A DNA stretch of 64,000 bases, from NCBI RefSeq assembly GCF_900454495.1, contig NZ_UGSI01000002.1:1275001-1339000 (forward strand), in the 5' to 3' direction. Below, one piece after another: positions 1 to 8,765 of the stretch (positions are counted from its first letter, which is position 1; each line of letters starts with the position of its first letter). Made by a program: the position numbers and the translations under genes. The notes under the pieces were generated by a model that ran no database searches, was not told the DNA's origin, and was given only the letters and a program-made list of their open reading frames with translations. Source of the DNA: Paenibacillus macerans. Lineage in GTDB: Bacteria > Bacillota > Bacilli > Paenibacillales > Paenibacillaceae.

Positions 1-64
1 TCAGCACGGCCAAGGCCGCTAAGGACATGAGCAGAAAAAAGGCAACCATTCGTTTTATGACCAT
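1..64 (-). CDS. N-terminus of a secreted or membrane protein, cut by window edge
   Basis: Only the first 21 codons lie in the window. They read MVIKRMVAFFLLMSLAALAVL: a short positively charged start followed by a hydrophobic stretch, the pattern of a signal peptide or first membrane span. A GGAGG ribosome-binding site lies at 74-78 on the same strand, nine bases before the ATG at 64-62, so the start is well supported. Function cannot be judged from this much sequence. Confidence 0.6.
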   Translation of the reverse strand, partial: MVIKRMVAFFLLMSLAALAVL

Positions 65-271
65 AGTAACGCGCCTCCACATCGGATCATAGTGAAGTTT
101 ATGTATTTTGTGGGACAAACAGCACAAAAAAATAAACTAAACGGCCGCGGCAAATACTGATCTTTCGGTATTTTTGTGCTAGAATAAATTTAGATGATAA
201 AATTGAAACTTTAGTACCAGCTTTCCTTACGATCATGGACCTCGCAGAAGTAAAATTTTGTGGATGGAGTG

Positions 272-373
272 ATGATAATGAGCATTGTTGCAGGTGTTCT
301 CGTATGCGCTTTTGTGTACGTTATCCGGGCCTCTCTCGTCCATTCCGGTGAAGAGGACTGGAGCAGCTACTGA
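272..373 (+). CDS. 33-residue single-span membrane microprotein
   Basis: A short reading frame starting MIMSIVAGVLVCAFVYVIR, then a polar acidic tail ending EEDWSSY. Residues 3-18 are hydrophobic enough for one membrane span, with a following Arg suggesting N-out/C-in or a short hairpin. A GGAG site at 266-269 precedes the ATG, and a clear rho-independent terminator follows at 403-432, so it looks like a stand-alone transcript. I do not recognise the family. Coding status is inferred from start signal, hydrophobic pattern and terminator; no homology was tested. Confidence 0.5.
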   Translation: MIMSIVAGVLVCAFVYVIRASLVHSGEEDWSSY

Positions 374-402
374 TCGTTTTGATGTTTCATACCCACACGC
401 AG

Positions 403-432
403 AAGCTCCGATAGGAGCTTTTATTTTTTTTT
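403..432 (+). terminator. Rho-independent terminator
   Basis: Stem AAGCTCC (403-409) pairs with GGAGCTT (414-420) across a four-base loop, followed by a run of T. It ends the microprotein transcript just before the globin gene. Confidence 0.85.
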
Positions 433-470
433 GCTATAATAAAAAGAGTTGAAAAGCAGGCGGTGAGTAT

Positions 471-848
471 ATGAATCCAACCTTAAGCCTCTATGACAAT
501 CTTGGCGGCGGCCCAACGCTGAGGCGGCTTGTGGAAGCCTTTTATCCCAAGGTGCAGAAAGATCCGCTGCTTGGACCGCTGTTTCCTGAGGACATTACGC
601 CGGTTATGGAGAAGCAGTACATGTTTTTGACGCAGTTTTTCGGCGGGCCGCCCTTGTATTCCGATGCGTTCGGCCACCCGATGATGCGGGCGCGGCATAT
701 GCCGTTCCCGGTGACGAGGGAGCGCGCCGAAGCCTGGCTGGCCTGCATGCGGGCCGCCCTGGAGGAGATCGGAATCGAGGAGCCGCTCCGTGGGTTCGTG
801 CTTGAGCGCCTTTCCGGTCCCGCTTTCCATTTCGTAAACACACCTTAG
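471..848 (+). CDS. yjbI: Truncated hemoglobin, group II (YjbI/GlbO-like)
   Basis: A 125-residue 2-on-2 globin, the usual length for the family. The N-terminus carries the GGGPTLRRLVEAFY pattern with Tyr25 at the distal B10 position, FFGGPPLYSDAFGHPMMRARH in the middle with proximal heme ligand His76, and Trp89 at the G8 position typical of group II. Such proteins bind O2 and, in Bacillales, are linked to oxygen and thiol-stress handling in the cytoplasm; the exact role here is inferred. It follows its own terminator-bounded upstream region and precedes the DUF2225 gene by about 50 bases, possibly co-transcribed. Confidence 0.88.
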   Translation: MNPTLSLYDNLGGGPTLRRLVEAFYPKVQKDPLLGPLFPEDITPVMEKQYMFLTQFFGGPPLYSDAFGHPMMRARHMPFPVTRERAEAWLACMRAALEEIGIEEPLRGFVLERLSGPAFHFVNTP

Positions 849-902
849 GACAAGACGCCGGACATACGACGAAGGCGGACTTTTGGAAAGGAAGTTGGAG
901 AA

Positions 903-1601
903 TTGGAACTAGAACCCCTTTATCAGATCAAAATTACCTGCGCTTACTGTGAACACGAGTTTTCGACGTCGCGCGTAAGGCCGAGCTTTAAGCGGGCCGT
1001 GCGGACGGATAGCGATTTCTGCGGATATTTTCAGAAGGAGAATCCCGATTATTATGTCGTCAGGGTATGCCCTTCCTGCGGATTTGCTTCCACGGAGAAC
1101 TCCACAGACAGACTGAACGACAAGCAGCGGGCGCTGTTTCAGGAAGCGATCGGCAGCAAGTTCATCAAACGGGATTACGGCGGGCACCGCGACTGGGCCG
1201 CGGCTCTCGAGACATACAAGCTTGGGCTGCTGTGCGCGCAAACGATCGGGGAGAAGGAGCGGATTATCGCCAGTCTCTTGCATCATATTGCCTGGCTGTA
1301 CCGCTACCGGAACAATGAACAGCAGGAGAAGCGTTTTCTCCAGTATTCGCTGGAATCTTACGTTCGCGTTTATGAAACCGAGGGCGTGGGAGGAAGCGAC
1401 GCCAGGCTGATGTATTTGATCGGCGAGTTGAACCGCCGGGTCGGCAATTACCACGATGCCGTCAAATGGTTCAGCCGCGTCATTAACGACAAGAAGATCA
1501 TGGACGCCGCCATGATCCGGGCATCGCGGGAGCAGTGGGCGGTGCTGCGCGAGGAAATGCTTGGCGCCGGGCACGAGCTTCCGGAGGAAATGCAGAGTTA
1601 A
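903..1601 (+). CDS. DUF2225 family protein (zinc ribbon plus helical repeats)
   Basis: A 232-residue protein with two CxxC pairs, Cys13/Cys16 and Cys56/Cys59, which probably bind one zinc, followed by a mostly helical region with TPR-like spacing (KFIKRDYGGHRDWAAALETYK and YHDAVKWFSRVI). This arrangement matches the DUF2225 family common in Firmicutes, whose biochemical role is unknown. The TTG at 903 is preceded by a GGAG site and gives the expected N-terminus starting a few residues before the first CxxC. It is downstream of the globin gene in the same orientation. Confidence 0.8.
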   Translation: MELEPLYQIKITCAYCEHEFSTSRVRPSFKRAVRTDSDFCGYFQKENPDYYVVRVCPSCGFASTENSTDRLNDKQRALFQEAIGSKFIKRDYGGHRDWAAALETYKLGLLCAQTIGEKERIIASLLHHIAWLYRYRNNEQQEKRFLQYSLESYVRVYETEGVGGSDARLMYLIGELNRRVGNYHDAVKWFSRVINDKKIMDAAMIRASREQWAVLREEMLGAGHELPEEMQS

Positions 1602-1718
1602 CGCCGGATTACCGGAAAGAATATTGGATGCCTGCCGGATCAAATTATAGAGGGCCGTTCTTTGAATGAACGGCCCTAATTGCAGCGATAAGCGTTGCCT
1701 GTGAAAGCGTCTGGTGGG

Positions 1719-1952
1719 TTAGCGCCTTAACACCGTGTCGGTGAGCAAGTAGTCGTTGTCGCAGTCCAGCACATGGACCTTGTTTCCGCAGCAGGGGAAC
1801 ACCAGCAGCTTTTTTTTGCCTTCGCTGATGGATTTGAGGTCGCGCGGTTTTAACGGGAGCAGCACATTGCCGGCGCCGCAAAAAGGACAATCCTGTACAT
1901 ACACGTCTCCCATGACCACATCGTAAGGCCAAGACCGGTTAAACGGAATCAT
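1719..1952 (-). CDS. Small CxxC zinc-ribbon-like protein
   Basis: A 77-residue protein with DCPFCGAGNVLLPLKPRD in the first half and FPCCGNKVHVLDCDN in the second, a Cys pattern able to hold a metal ion. The sequence is compact with no signal peptide or membrane span, so it is probably cytoplasmic. Its start codon overlaps the end of the YycC-like gene by four bases on the same strand, so the pair is likely translated from one message. The family is a conserved Bacillales hypothetical; no function can be assigned. Confidence 0.7.
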   Translation of the reverse strand: MIPFNRSWPYDVVMGDVYVQDCPFCGAGNVLLPLKPRDLKSISEGKKKLLVFPCCGNKVHVLDCDNDYLLTDTVLRR

Positions 1953-2173
1953 AAGCTTTGCTTCGGATCCCCGGGCTTCGAGTCGCCCGCCGGTTCGGAC
2001 GCGGAAGGTTCCGCGCCGGCTTCGGCCGGTTTGCTTCCGGCTTCTTCCTTGGCGAGCTCGGCGATCTTTTGGAGTAAAATGTGCTGCGGCATATGCATCA
2101 GGTGCTCGAGCGGCACCTTTAATTTCGCTGCTAATTTAACGGCGGTGTCCGGTGAAATTTGTAGCGGCTTCAT
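1949..2173 (-). CDS. YycC-like protein
   Basis: The first 45 residues (MKPLQISPDTAVKLAAKLKV, then a PLEHLMHMPQHILLQKI segment) match my memory of the small YycC family of Bacillales. The last 30 residues are an Ala/Glu/Pro-rich tail, probably disordered. I chose the ATG at 2173 because a GGAGG site lies just upstream and because the family begins at this methionine; a longer frame from 2215 lacks support. It is divergent from the oligoendopeptidase gene, and the 100 bases between them must hold both promoters. Function unknown. Confidence 0.7.
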   Translation of the reverse strand: MKPLQISPDTAVKLAAKLKVPLEHLMHMPQHILLQKIAELAKEEAGSKPAEAGAEPSASEPAGDSKPGDPKQSL

Positions 2174-2275
2174 ATGAATATCCCTCCTGTCGAGCTGGTA
2201 GCTATATAATAGCATACTTTTCAGCCTGCTTAGGCATCAATAATAAACGATTGAAGAAAGGATGAGACAATATCC

Positions 2276-4078
2276 ATGACATTATTCAATGGACCCCTAG
2301 ATCCGGCCTGGGAACTTGACTCGATTTTCCCGGGAGGCTCTTCTTCCGCGGCGTTCCGCGAATTTCTTGAGACGTTGGAACGCGATATTGCCGGTTACCA
2401 CGCAGCGATCGAGGAGATGGGCGCGCCGGCCTCGCTTAAGGACACGGAAGCTTTTGACGGAATCATTGAAGGGCTGCAGGCGGCCTCCGCCAAACTGACG
2501 GAAGCGGGCAGCTTTGTATCCTGTTTGACGGCCCAGGATCAGCATGACAAGAAGGCGGTTCAACTGGACGCCAAAGTAACGTCGATTCGGGCTGCGTACA
2601 ACAATGTGACGACCTTGTTCTGGAACGTGCTGCGTTTGACGAGCGACGAGGTGTGGGCGGACTGGATGAAGCGCGGCGAGATCGCCCCGCTTTCCTTCGT
2701 GCTCAGCGAAAAGCGCGATGAAGCCCGCGAGAAGCTGCCGCCCGAGCTGGAGAGCCTGGCTTCGGACCTGGCTATCGACGGTTACCACGGCTGGGGACAG
2801 CATTACGACACGATCGTCGCCAAAGTAAACGTGCCGTTCCAGGAGCCGGGCGGCGAAGTGAAGATGCTGTCCGTAGGCCAAGCGGCCAACAAGCTGGACG
2901 ATCCGGACCGCAGCGTCCGCGAGCGGGTATTTGCCAGCTGGGAGGAAGCCTGGAGCAATTCCGCCGATTATTGCGCGGACACGCTGAACCGGCTGGCGGG
3001 CTTCCGTTTGAAGCTGTACGACAAGAGAGGCTGGGACGATATCCTGAAGGAGCCGCTGGCGATCAATCGCATGTCGGGGGCAACGCTGGATGCGATGTGG
3101 CGAGTGATCGAGGAGAACAAGCCGAAATTCGTCGCTTATTTGGAGCGGAAAGCGAAGCTGCTGGGGCTCGACAAGCTGAACTGGGCCGATGTGGACGCGC
3201 CGCTCGGCAAAGTGACGGAAGAAATTACGTACGACCAGGCCGCGCAAGATATCGTCAAGCAGTTCGGCGGCTTTAGTCCGAAATTGGCCGAATTTGCGGC
3301 CGAAGCGTTCCGCAAGCGCTGGATCGAAGCGGAGGACCGCTCCGGCAAACGGCCGGGCGGTTTCTGCACCGCGCTTCCGGTCAGCAAGCAAACGCGGATT
3401 TTCATGACGTTCGGGGGAACGCTTTCGAACGTGTCGACGCTGGCTCATGAGCTCGGTCACGCCTATCATCAGTATTTGATGGAGGAGCTGCCGGTGTTCA
3501 ACCAGGATTACGCGATGAACGTCGCGGAAACCGCTTCGACCTTTGCGGAAATGATCGTGTCGGACGCCCTGGTGAAAAACGCGGCAAGCAAGGAAGCGAA
3601 AATCGTGCTGCTCGCCGACCAAATCCAGAGATCCATCGCCTTCTACATGAACATCCATGCCCGCTTCCTGTTCGAAACGCGCTTTTATGCGAAGCGCCGG
3701 CAAGGTTTGCTGGACGCCGGCGAATTGTCCGCGCTGATGGAGGAAGCGCAGCGGGAAGCGTACCGCGGGGCGCTGGGCAACTATCACCCGCATTTCTGGG
3801 CTTCCAAGCTGCATTTTTACATCACGGATGTACCGTTCTATAATTTCCCGTATACCTTCGGGTACATGTTCAGTACCGGCATTTACGCGATAGCGCAGCG
3901 GGAAGGCCAAGCGTTCGCGGAGAAATACGACGCGCTGCTGCGGGATACGGGCCGGATGACGGTGGAGGAACTGGCCGCCAAACATCTGCAGGTTGACTTG
4001 ACCAAGCCGGATTTCTGGCGCGAGGCGATGGCGTTATCCGTGGCTGACGTCGATGCGTTCCTGGAATTGACAAAATAA
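2276..4078 (+). CDS. pepF: M3 family oligoendopeptidase (PepF-like)
   Basis: A 600-residue cytoplasmic zinc peptidase that cuts short peptides. The catalytic HELGH motif sits at residues 391-395 in the context TLAHELGHAYHQYL, and the third zinc ligand is probably Glu418 in NVAETASTFAE. The long helical N-terminal half and overall length agree with the PepF branch of M3. There is no signal peptide. The ATG at 2276 follows GAAAGGATGAGAC, an acceptable binding site. A terminator sits 12 bases after the stop, so the gene is probably monocistronic. Physiological substrate is not inferable. Confidence 0.93.
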   Translation: MTLFNGPLDPAWELDSIFPGGSSSAAFREFLETLERDIAGYHAAIEEMGAPASLKDTEAFDGIIEGLQAASAKLTEAGSFVSCLTAQDQHDKKAVQLDAKVTSIRAAYNNVTTLFWNVLRLTSDEVWADWMKRGEIAPLSFVLSEKRDEAREKLPPELESLASDLAIDGYHGWGQHYDTIVAKVNVPFQEPGGEVKMLSVGQAANKLDDPDRSVRERVFASWEEAWSNSADYCADTLNRLAGFRLKLYDKRGWDDILKEPLAINRMSGATLDAMWRVIEENKPKFVAYLERKAKLLGLDKLNWADVDAPLGKVTEEITYDQAAQDIVKQFGGFSPKLAEFAAEAFRKRWIEAEDRSGKRPGGFCTALPVSKQTRIFMTFGGTLSNVSTLAHELGHAYHQYLMEELPVFNQDYAMNVAETASTFAEMIVSDALVKNAASKEAKIVLLADQIQRSIAFYMNIHARFLFETRFYAKRRQGLLDAGELSALMEEAQREAYRGALGNYHPHFWASKLHFYITDVPFYNFPYTFGYMFSTGIYAIAQREGQAFAEKYDALLRDTGRMTVEELAAKHLQVDLTKPDFWREAMALSVADVDAFLELTK

Positions 4079-4089
4079 ATTGTGTGATT

Positions 4090-4129
4090 GGGCCCCCGTC
4101 ATATTGTGGCGGTGAGGGCCCGTTTTTAT
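4090..4129 (+). terminator. Terminator after the oligoendopeptidase gene
   Basis: GGGCCC at 4090-4095 pairs with GGGCCC at 4116-4121 and is followed by GTTTTTATT. Confidence 0.8.
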
Positions 4130-4264
4130 TACGGCCACGCGCAATCATCACGAAGCTAACGGACCCCAGTGACGGTAGTCGTTCCAAATCAAGGAGAACA
4201 TTGTTATAGGCCATCAGTCCGACCTAAATCAACTGCCCAACGAATTAAAGTATTCTTTTCTTGG

Positions 4265-5180
4265 GGGGGTGGCAGATCAACACTCGCTGTCTGGGGACTT
4301 TGCACGATTATCCCGCTTGATCAGGTAGCAGGGAAACAAACAAGCTCGGGAGAAGAAAATAATTGGTGGAGAAACAGCTAGATTCGAGATAATTTAAACG
4401 GGCTTAGGAGAAGAAATCAGGGTTTAGAGAAGGTGAAACAGACCGCATAAGAGATCTAGACAAGAGATCAAGACAGGAGATCAAGGACAAGACGCGAGGG
4501 AAACGAAAAGACCGTGATTTTGCTGTAGCCTGAACCCTTCCGTCTTCAATAACGCCCGCACCGTTCATGTTAGTCTACACCAATCAAGTTGATCTGCGTC
4601 AAACTCCCCCGCACCGTTCCGGCGTCTCGATCAAGCCGCAGCCGTAAGGGGCTGGTTTGGTTGGCATACGATCAGCCGGCGGTAAGGGATCGCGGGAATC
4701 GCCACACACATGCGCAGCAACTTCTGCCGCATCGTTTCTTCCGCTCCGGGCAGTCCTGCTCGCTTTGGTAACGGCTGCTAAATGGTTGAAGTTCTGTTTC
4801 CACATTGACTTCCATATCAGGCTCACCCTCGAATTAAAAATACACGAACACAGGTTCCATTTATTTTATTGTACCAAACGTACGTTCCCTTATCAAGCCG
4901 GACATTTCACCTGAACCGCCTCATTTTTTCCCATCTCTTTTTCTTCTTTCTTTTTTTGGAGCCCTTGCCCTTGCCCTAGCCCCCCTGCTCACTGAACGAA
5001 AGGGAATAATCGTGCAAAGGCAGGCAGCAGGCAGGGACACCAAGACACAAAGACCCTTTAGACAGCCCTATTACCTGGCATCGATTTGTGACACTGCTCG
5101 AAACGGCTACGGTGCAAAAGGTAGATGCGCTACATCAAGACTTACCTGCCGATTTTTTACTGCGAAAGATGAGCTGTGTA
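4265..5180 (-). mobile_element. Relic of the IS1595-like element, inverted and internally deleted
   Basis: Read on the minus strand, this stretch follows the element at 8.77-10.74 kb: its left-end sequence (5100-5175 matches 8771-8985 inverted), the leader around 9000-9290 (4800-5060), then a jump to the last part of the transposase and beyond (4585-4760 matches about 10060-10210), and the right flank (4265-4560 matches 10250-10560). The central part of the transposase, roughly 9310-10050, is missing, so no functional protein remains. Many point differences show that the copies separated long ago. The otherwise gene-less gap 4130-5300 is mostly explained by this relic. Confidence 0.8.
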
Positions 5181-5320
5181 ATTAAAAGAAATTACAGTCA
5201 TATTTTGCAAAGTAATTATTAACCAAATTTGTTGTATATTGTTGAACGTTATATAATTATGGCCTATAATGAGACATAAGCCCTATATAATGGGGACTTA
5301 CATGGGAAGGGAGGGTGGAT

Positions 5321-5737
5321 ATGCTGAAAATCGATGAAATTTCACTCGCCAGACAAGTGGAAATGGCATTTAAGGAGCTGGAAGAGGAGCTTTCCGGATT
5401 AACATCAGGCACCGTATTCATCCAAATCCGCAACAATACCATCGGAAAATTCGGAATCCGCCACAATCCGATTGCCGGACGGAACGGGCATCTCGCCGAT
5501 GAGGGCGCAGGGCTGACCATGGAGCAGATGCAATGTTTTCGGAGGATGGCCCTCGAATCGTTAAAGTTCAAACGGTATTGGACTCACGGGGAAATCAGCT
5601 ATGAATTTGCGCTTCGCCAAGGAATGATTGTCGTCGATGCCATATTGGAATCGAATTACAACATGGCCAATTTGTTGATCCAACGCTACTCGCGTAAAGA
5701 TGCTATCCATACATACAAACAAGATAAGACCTCTTAA
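5321..5737 (+). CDS. Conserved protein of unknown function, 138 aa
   Basis: Begins MLKIDEISLARQVEMAFKEL and contains a central beta-rich segment (GTVFIQIRNNTIGKFGIRHN) followed by two helices. No signal peptide, membrane span or Cys motif. I chose the ATG at 5321 because the run AAGGGAGGG at 5307-5315 is correctly spaced; a GTG at 5315 lies inside that site. It stands alone, convergent with the SASP gene, with a strong hairpin between them. I do not recognise the family. Confidence 0.65.
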   Translation: MLKIDEISLARQVEMAFKELEEELSGLTSGTVFIQIRNNTIGKFGIRHNPIAGRNGHLADEGAGLTMEQMQCFRRMALESLKFKRYWTHGEISYEFALRQGMIVVDAILESNYNMANLLIQRYSRKDAIHTYKQDKTS

Positions 5738-5762
5738 ACCGCGGTAAACGGGGACATTAAAG

Positions 5763-5801
5763 GGGAACAGGCGACCTGCATATGCAGATCGCCTGTTCCC
5801 T
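5763..5801. terminator. Strong hairpin between convergent genes
   Basis: GGGAACAGGCGA at the left pairs with TCGCCTGTTCCC at the right around an inner CTGCATATGCAG palindrome. There is no long T-run, so it may act as a bidirectional terminator or only as an mRNA end stabiliser. Confidence 0.6.
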
Positions 5802-5829
5802 ATAGTGTTAAATGATAGGAGAATGCAAG

Positions 5830-6054
5830 TTACAGGTTCGAACGACCCGACAATTGCTGCTCCGCCAATTGAACCAGACGTTTCGTAATGTAACCCCCGA
5901 GGGAGCCGGTTTCACGGGATGTGTAGTTCCCGTAGTATCCGTCTTGCGGAATTTGGACGCCCAGTTCTTGAGCTGCTTCAAATTTCAGTTGTTGCAGCGC
6001 GGCGTTGGCTTCACGAACGATAAGGTTGTTTCGGCTTCCGCTTCTACCTGCCAT
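5830..6054 (-). CDS. Alpha/beta-type small acid-soluble spore protein
   Basis: A 74-residue DNA-binding spore protein. It carries both family signatures: NLIVREANAALQQLKFEAAQEL near the start and GYITKRLVQLAEQQL near the end, with the conserved GGYITK preceded by SRETGSLG, close to the germination-protease site region. Such proteins coat and protect spore DNA and are later degraded as amino-acid supply. AGGAGGTGA lies directly before the ATG at 6054; a GTG three codons upstream overlaps that site and is unlikely to be the start. It would be expressed in the forespore (sigma-G in relatives), which I infer from the family. Confidence 0.95.
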   Translation of the reverse strand: MAGRSGSRNNLIVREANAALQQLKFEAAQELGVQIPQDGYYGNYTSRETGSLGGYITKRLVQLAEQQLSGRSNL

Positions 6055-6177
6055 CGTTGTCACCTCCTTTGCCTTTGTGGTGTTAGTATGGTTCCTAGGG
6101 AGAAAAATATGCGGGTAGACTTCGATCTTTAGTAGTGGTAATTATTTCATTTCAGAAATCGGCGGCCAGCGGCGCGC

Positions 6178-6217
6178 AAAAAGGCCGTCCATCATCGCAG
6201 ATGGATGATGGACGGCC
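6178..6217 (-). terminator. Terminator of the aldose epimerase gene
   Basis: A perfect 14-bp stem, GGCCGTCCATCATC (6183-6196) with its complement at 6204-6217; on the minus strand it is followed by TTTTT, placing it at the end of the epimerase transcript. Confidence 0.85.
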
Positions 6218-6251
6218 GCTTGGTTTCGTATTGAGGCATGGCAAAAAAGGA

Positions 6252-7247
6252 TCAGGAGTCGGATTCGGGAGCGGATTCGCCCTCAGGGTAAACGATGTCC
6301 AGGTTCAGGTTCAGCTCTATGGACTGCTGCGGCTTTAGATCAATCAACCCCGTCTGCTCGGCGGGCAGGGGGGAATTCGGGGCGTCGGGGAGCCAGGTAT
6401 AAGGCTCGATGCAGAAAAACCGGTCGGCCTCGCCCTTGGAATAGATGACCCAAAATTTGAAAAATTCCGGATCGGCGGAATAACGCAGCCCATATCCGTC
6501 ATCCCGGATCAACTCGGCCACCGCGGGCTTGCCGCCGATGTTCAGCATCGTATCGCAATCTACGCCCTGCAGGTTCATCCCTTCGTTTAAAGCTTCCCAT
6601 GGACCTAAAGGAGCGATCTCACCAGTGGGGATCAGCTCTTCATCGGCTTTGAACAGCCCGCTAACCGGCAGCTTCAGGTTCCAGCGGCCAGGTTCGCCGT
6701 CGATGAGGAACCAGGTGTGAAGGCCCAAACCGAACGGGGCGGCTTTTTGCCCCAGGTGCGTGATTTTAAAGGTTTGCTTCAAAGAAGCGCCCTGCAGCTG
6801 CAAGGTCATTTCAAGTTTCAGCGGTTCAGGAAATTGCCGAATCCAGTTCGGATCGTCCGAGGTGACGAACTCCGTGGTGATGGCGCAGCCTTCGTCGTCT
6901 TCCTCGATATCGCTGACGCGCCAGGGTTGCGTGCGGTGCAGCCCGTGGATATGGTTGTCGTTTGCCGTATTGCGGTCAAACTGATACTCCTGGCCCGCGT
7001 AAGTGAAGCGCCCCCTGCGGATCCGTCCCGGCGGAATCAGCAAAGGGAAGCCGAAATGGTACGGCTTTTGCAAATAGAAATCCAGTTCGCTTTCGTCTGG
7101 GCACCGCAGCACATCGCGCTGCTGAACACGGTCCCAAATGCGAATCACGTTATTGCCAAGGCGGGGTAGCAGCGTGACTTCAAGTTCGTGGCTATGTAAG
7201 ATGTACGTATCGTAACCGTTCCATTGCCCTTTGGTCACCTTTTTCAT
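6252..7247 (-). CDS. Aldose 1-epimerase family protein
   Basis: A 331-residue galactose-mutarotase-like protein that would interconvert sugar anomers in the cytoplasm. It begins with short beta strands (SHELEVTLLPRLGNNVIRIWD), has the family GFPLLIPPGRIRRGRF segment, NDNHIHGLHRTQPWRV with the likely catalytic His pair, and a late FFCIEPYTWLPDAPN segment carrying the probable catalytic Glu. Length fits the family. The ATG at 7247 follows AAAAGGAGCAACGAT. It is divergent from the T-box/trpS unit and has its own terminator. The natural sugar is unknown; family members act on several hexoses or hexose phosphates. Confidence 0.85.
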   Translation of the reverse strand: MKKVTKGQWNGYDTYILHSHELEVTLLPRLGNNVIRIWDRVQQRDVLRCPDESELDFYLQKPYHFGFPLLIPPGRIRRGRFTYAGQEYQFDRNTANDNHIHGLHRTQPWRVSDIEEDDEGCAITTEFVTSDDPNWIRQFPEPLKLEMTLQLQGASLKQTFKITHLGQKAAPFGLGLHTWFLIDGEPGRWNLKLPVSGLFKADEELIPTGEIAPLGPWEALNEGMNLQGVDCDTMLNIGGKPAVAELIRDDGYGLRYSADPEFFKFWVIYSKGEADRFFCIEPYTWLPDAPNSPLPAEQTGLIDLKPQQSIELNLNLDIVYPEGESAPESDS

Positions 7248-7394
7248 ATCGTTGCTCCTTTTCCCACATAATTATCTGTTCCTTAAGCTAAAACTAATCA
7301 TAACATTTTTTTGCGGTAGACGAAAAATGAATTTGACATGGACGGCAAACACTTTTATGATGATAATCAATAGAAGCGGGTTTCTGGAGGTCCG

Positions 7395-7736
7395 GGCGGC
7401 CTCAAGGATTCGCCATAGCGACAATGCGATGATGAGGGCAAGTAAGCGAAACGTTCGTCCTGCAGAAAGCCGGTGGTTGATGCGAACCGGAGGAGGAGCT
7501 TTGGCCGAATGGGCCTCGGAGCGCCGGACAGAACCGCGGGCAGGCGGGAAGCCTAGCTGCGATGCGAAGTATGCCGGACGGGTCGTTCCACGTTACGGAA
7601 TCAATAAGGCTGAATTTGGCCCAAGGTTGGCTTGTACAAAGGGTGGCTCTGTTGCAAGGACCTGGAGAATTCGGCGAATAAGGGTGGCACCACGGTCTCA
7701 CGTCCCTTGCGGGAGTGAGGCCTTTTTTGCATTTAA
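7395..7736 (+). promoter_or_regulatory. T-box riboswitch controlling trpS
   Basis: The conserved T-box sequence AGGGTGGCACCACGG lies at 7681-7695, followed directly by the terminator stem TCTCACGTCCC/GGGAGTGAGG and a T-run ending near 7736. Stem I material with purine-rich bulges (GAGGAGGAGC) fills the region upstream. Uncharged tRNA binding favours the antiterminator and lets transcription continue. Because the next gene is tryptophanyl-tRNA synthetase, the specifier should be a Trp codon; a UGG lies in the CCGAATGGGCC segment near 7507, but I could not fold stem I with certainty. Confidence 0.93.
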
Positions 7737-7753
7737 ATCGAGGAGGTCAATGA

Positions 7754-8740
7754 ATGATGAAAAAAGTGCTTTCTGGCATCCAGCCAAGCGGAAAACTGAC
7801 ATTGGGAAATTACATCGGAGCGATCAAAAATTTCGTAACCCTGCAGGATGATTACGCCTGCAACTTTATGGTGGTCGATCTTCACGCCATCACGGTTCCC
7901 CAGGAACCGGCCGCATTGACGGAGCAGTCCGAGGCCGTTGCGGCGCTGTATATCGCGGCGGGAATCGATCCGAATAAAGCGAACGTTTATCTGCAATCCC
8001 ATGTAATGCAGCATGCCCAGCTCGGATGGCTGTTGACCACGCTCACTTCGATGGGCGAACTGGAGCGGATGACCCAGTTTAAAGACAAATCGGCGGGCAA
8101 AGAATCGGTTGGCGCGGGATTGTTCGTGTACCCGGCCTTGATGGCCGCGGACATCCTGGTTTATAATGCCGATTTGGTGCCGGTAGGCGAGGATCAGAAG
8201 CAGCATCTGGAGCTGACCCGGGATTTGGCGGGACGTTTCAACCACCGCTACGGCGACTATTTTACAATTCCGGAGCCGTATATTCCGGAGGTCGGCGCGC
8301 GGATTATGTCTTTGGACGATGCCTCGATAAAAATGAGCAAAAGCAATCCGAACCCGGGCAGCTACATCGCTTTGCTGGACGAACCGGACGTTATCCGCAA
8401 AAAGATCAGCCGGGCAACGACCGACTCGGGCCGCGAGGTCAAATTCGATCCGGAGAACAAACCGGAAGTCAGCAACCTGATTACGATTTACAGCCAGTGC
8501 GCCGGTTTGACGATCGAAGAAGTGGAGAAGCGCTACGAAGGCCAAATGTACGGTCCGTTCAAAAAGGATTTGGCCGAGGCCGTCGTCAGCGTGATCGAGC
8601 CGCTGCAGCAGCGGTACCGCGAGATCCGCGAGTCGGGCGAGCTGCGCCAGATTTTGCGCCAGGGCGCGGAACGCGCGTCCGAAATGGCGGAAAAAACGCT
8701 GCAGGACGTACAGCGGCTGATGGGGTTTGTCGTTAAGTAA
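7754..8740 (+). CDS. trpS: Tryptophanyl-tRNA synthetase
   Basis: A 328-residue class I synthetase that charges tRNA-Trp. Its HIGH-type signature appears as TLGN at residues 16-19 in SGIQPSGKLTLGNYIGA, and the KMSKS loop is at residues 193-197. The length and the start MKKVLSGIQPSG are typical. GAGGAGG precedes the ATG, and the T-box immediately upstream makes expression respond to tryptophan supply. An IS1595-like element begins only about 30 bases after the stop codon, so the native terminator may have been lost or displaced. Confidence 0.97.
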   Translation: MMKKVLSGIQPSGKLTLGNYIGAIKNFVTLQDDYACNFMVVDLHAITVPQEPAALTEQSEAVAALYIAAGIDPNKANVYLQSHVMQHAQLGWLLTTLTSMGELERMTQFKDKSAGKESVGAGLFVYPALMAADILVYNADLVPVGEDQKQHLELTRDLAGRFNHRYGDYFTIPEPYIPEVGARIMSLDDASIKMSKSNPNPGSYIALLDEPDVIRKKISRATTDSGREVKFDPENKPEVSNLITIYSQCAGLTIEEVEKRYEGQMYGPFKKDLAEAVVSVIEPLQQRYREIRESGELRQILRQGAERASEMAEKTLQDVQRLMGFVVK

Positions 8741-8765
8741 GAAAACTATAATTTAAAAACTCGAC

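Noticed and set aside
1650..1680. GGGCCGTTC/GAACGGCCC hairpin as a definite terminator
   Set aside because: The stem is good but neither side has a T-run; it may only mark the boundary between convergent genes.
4589..4771. Small frame in the IS relic
   Set aside because: It lies antisense to the remains of the transposase 3' end and has no start signal or protein-like pattern.
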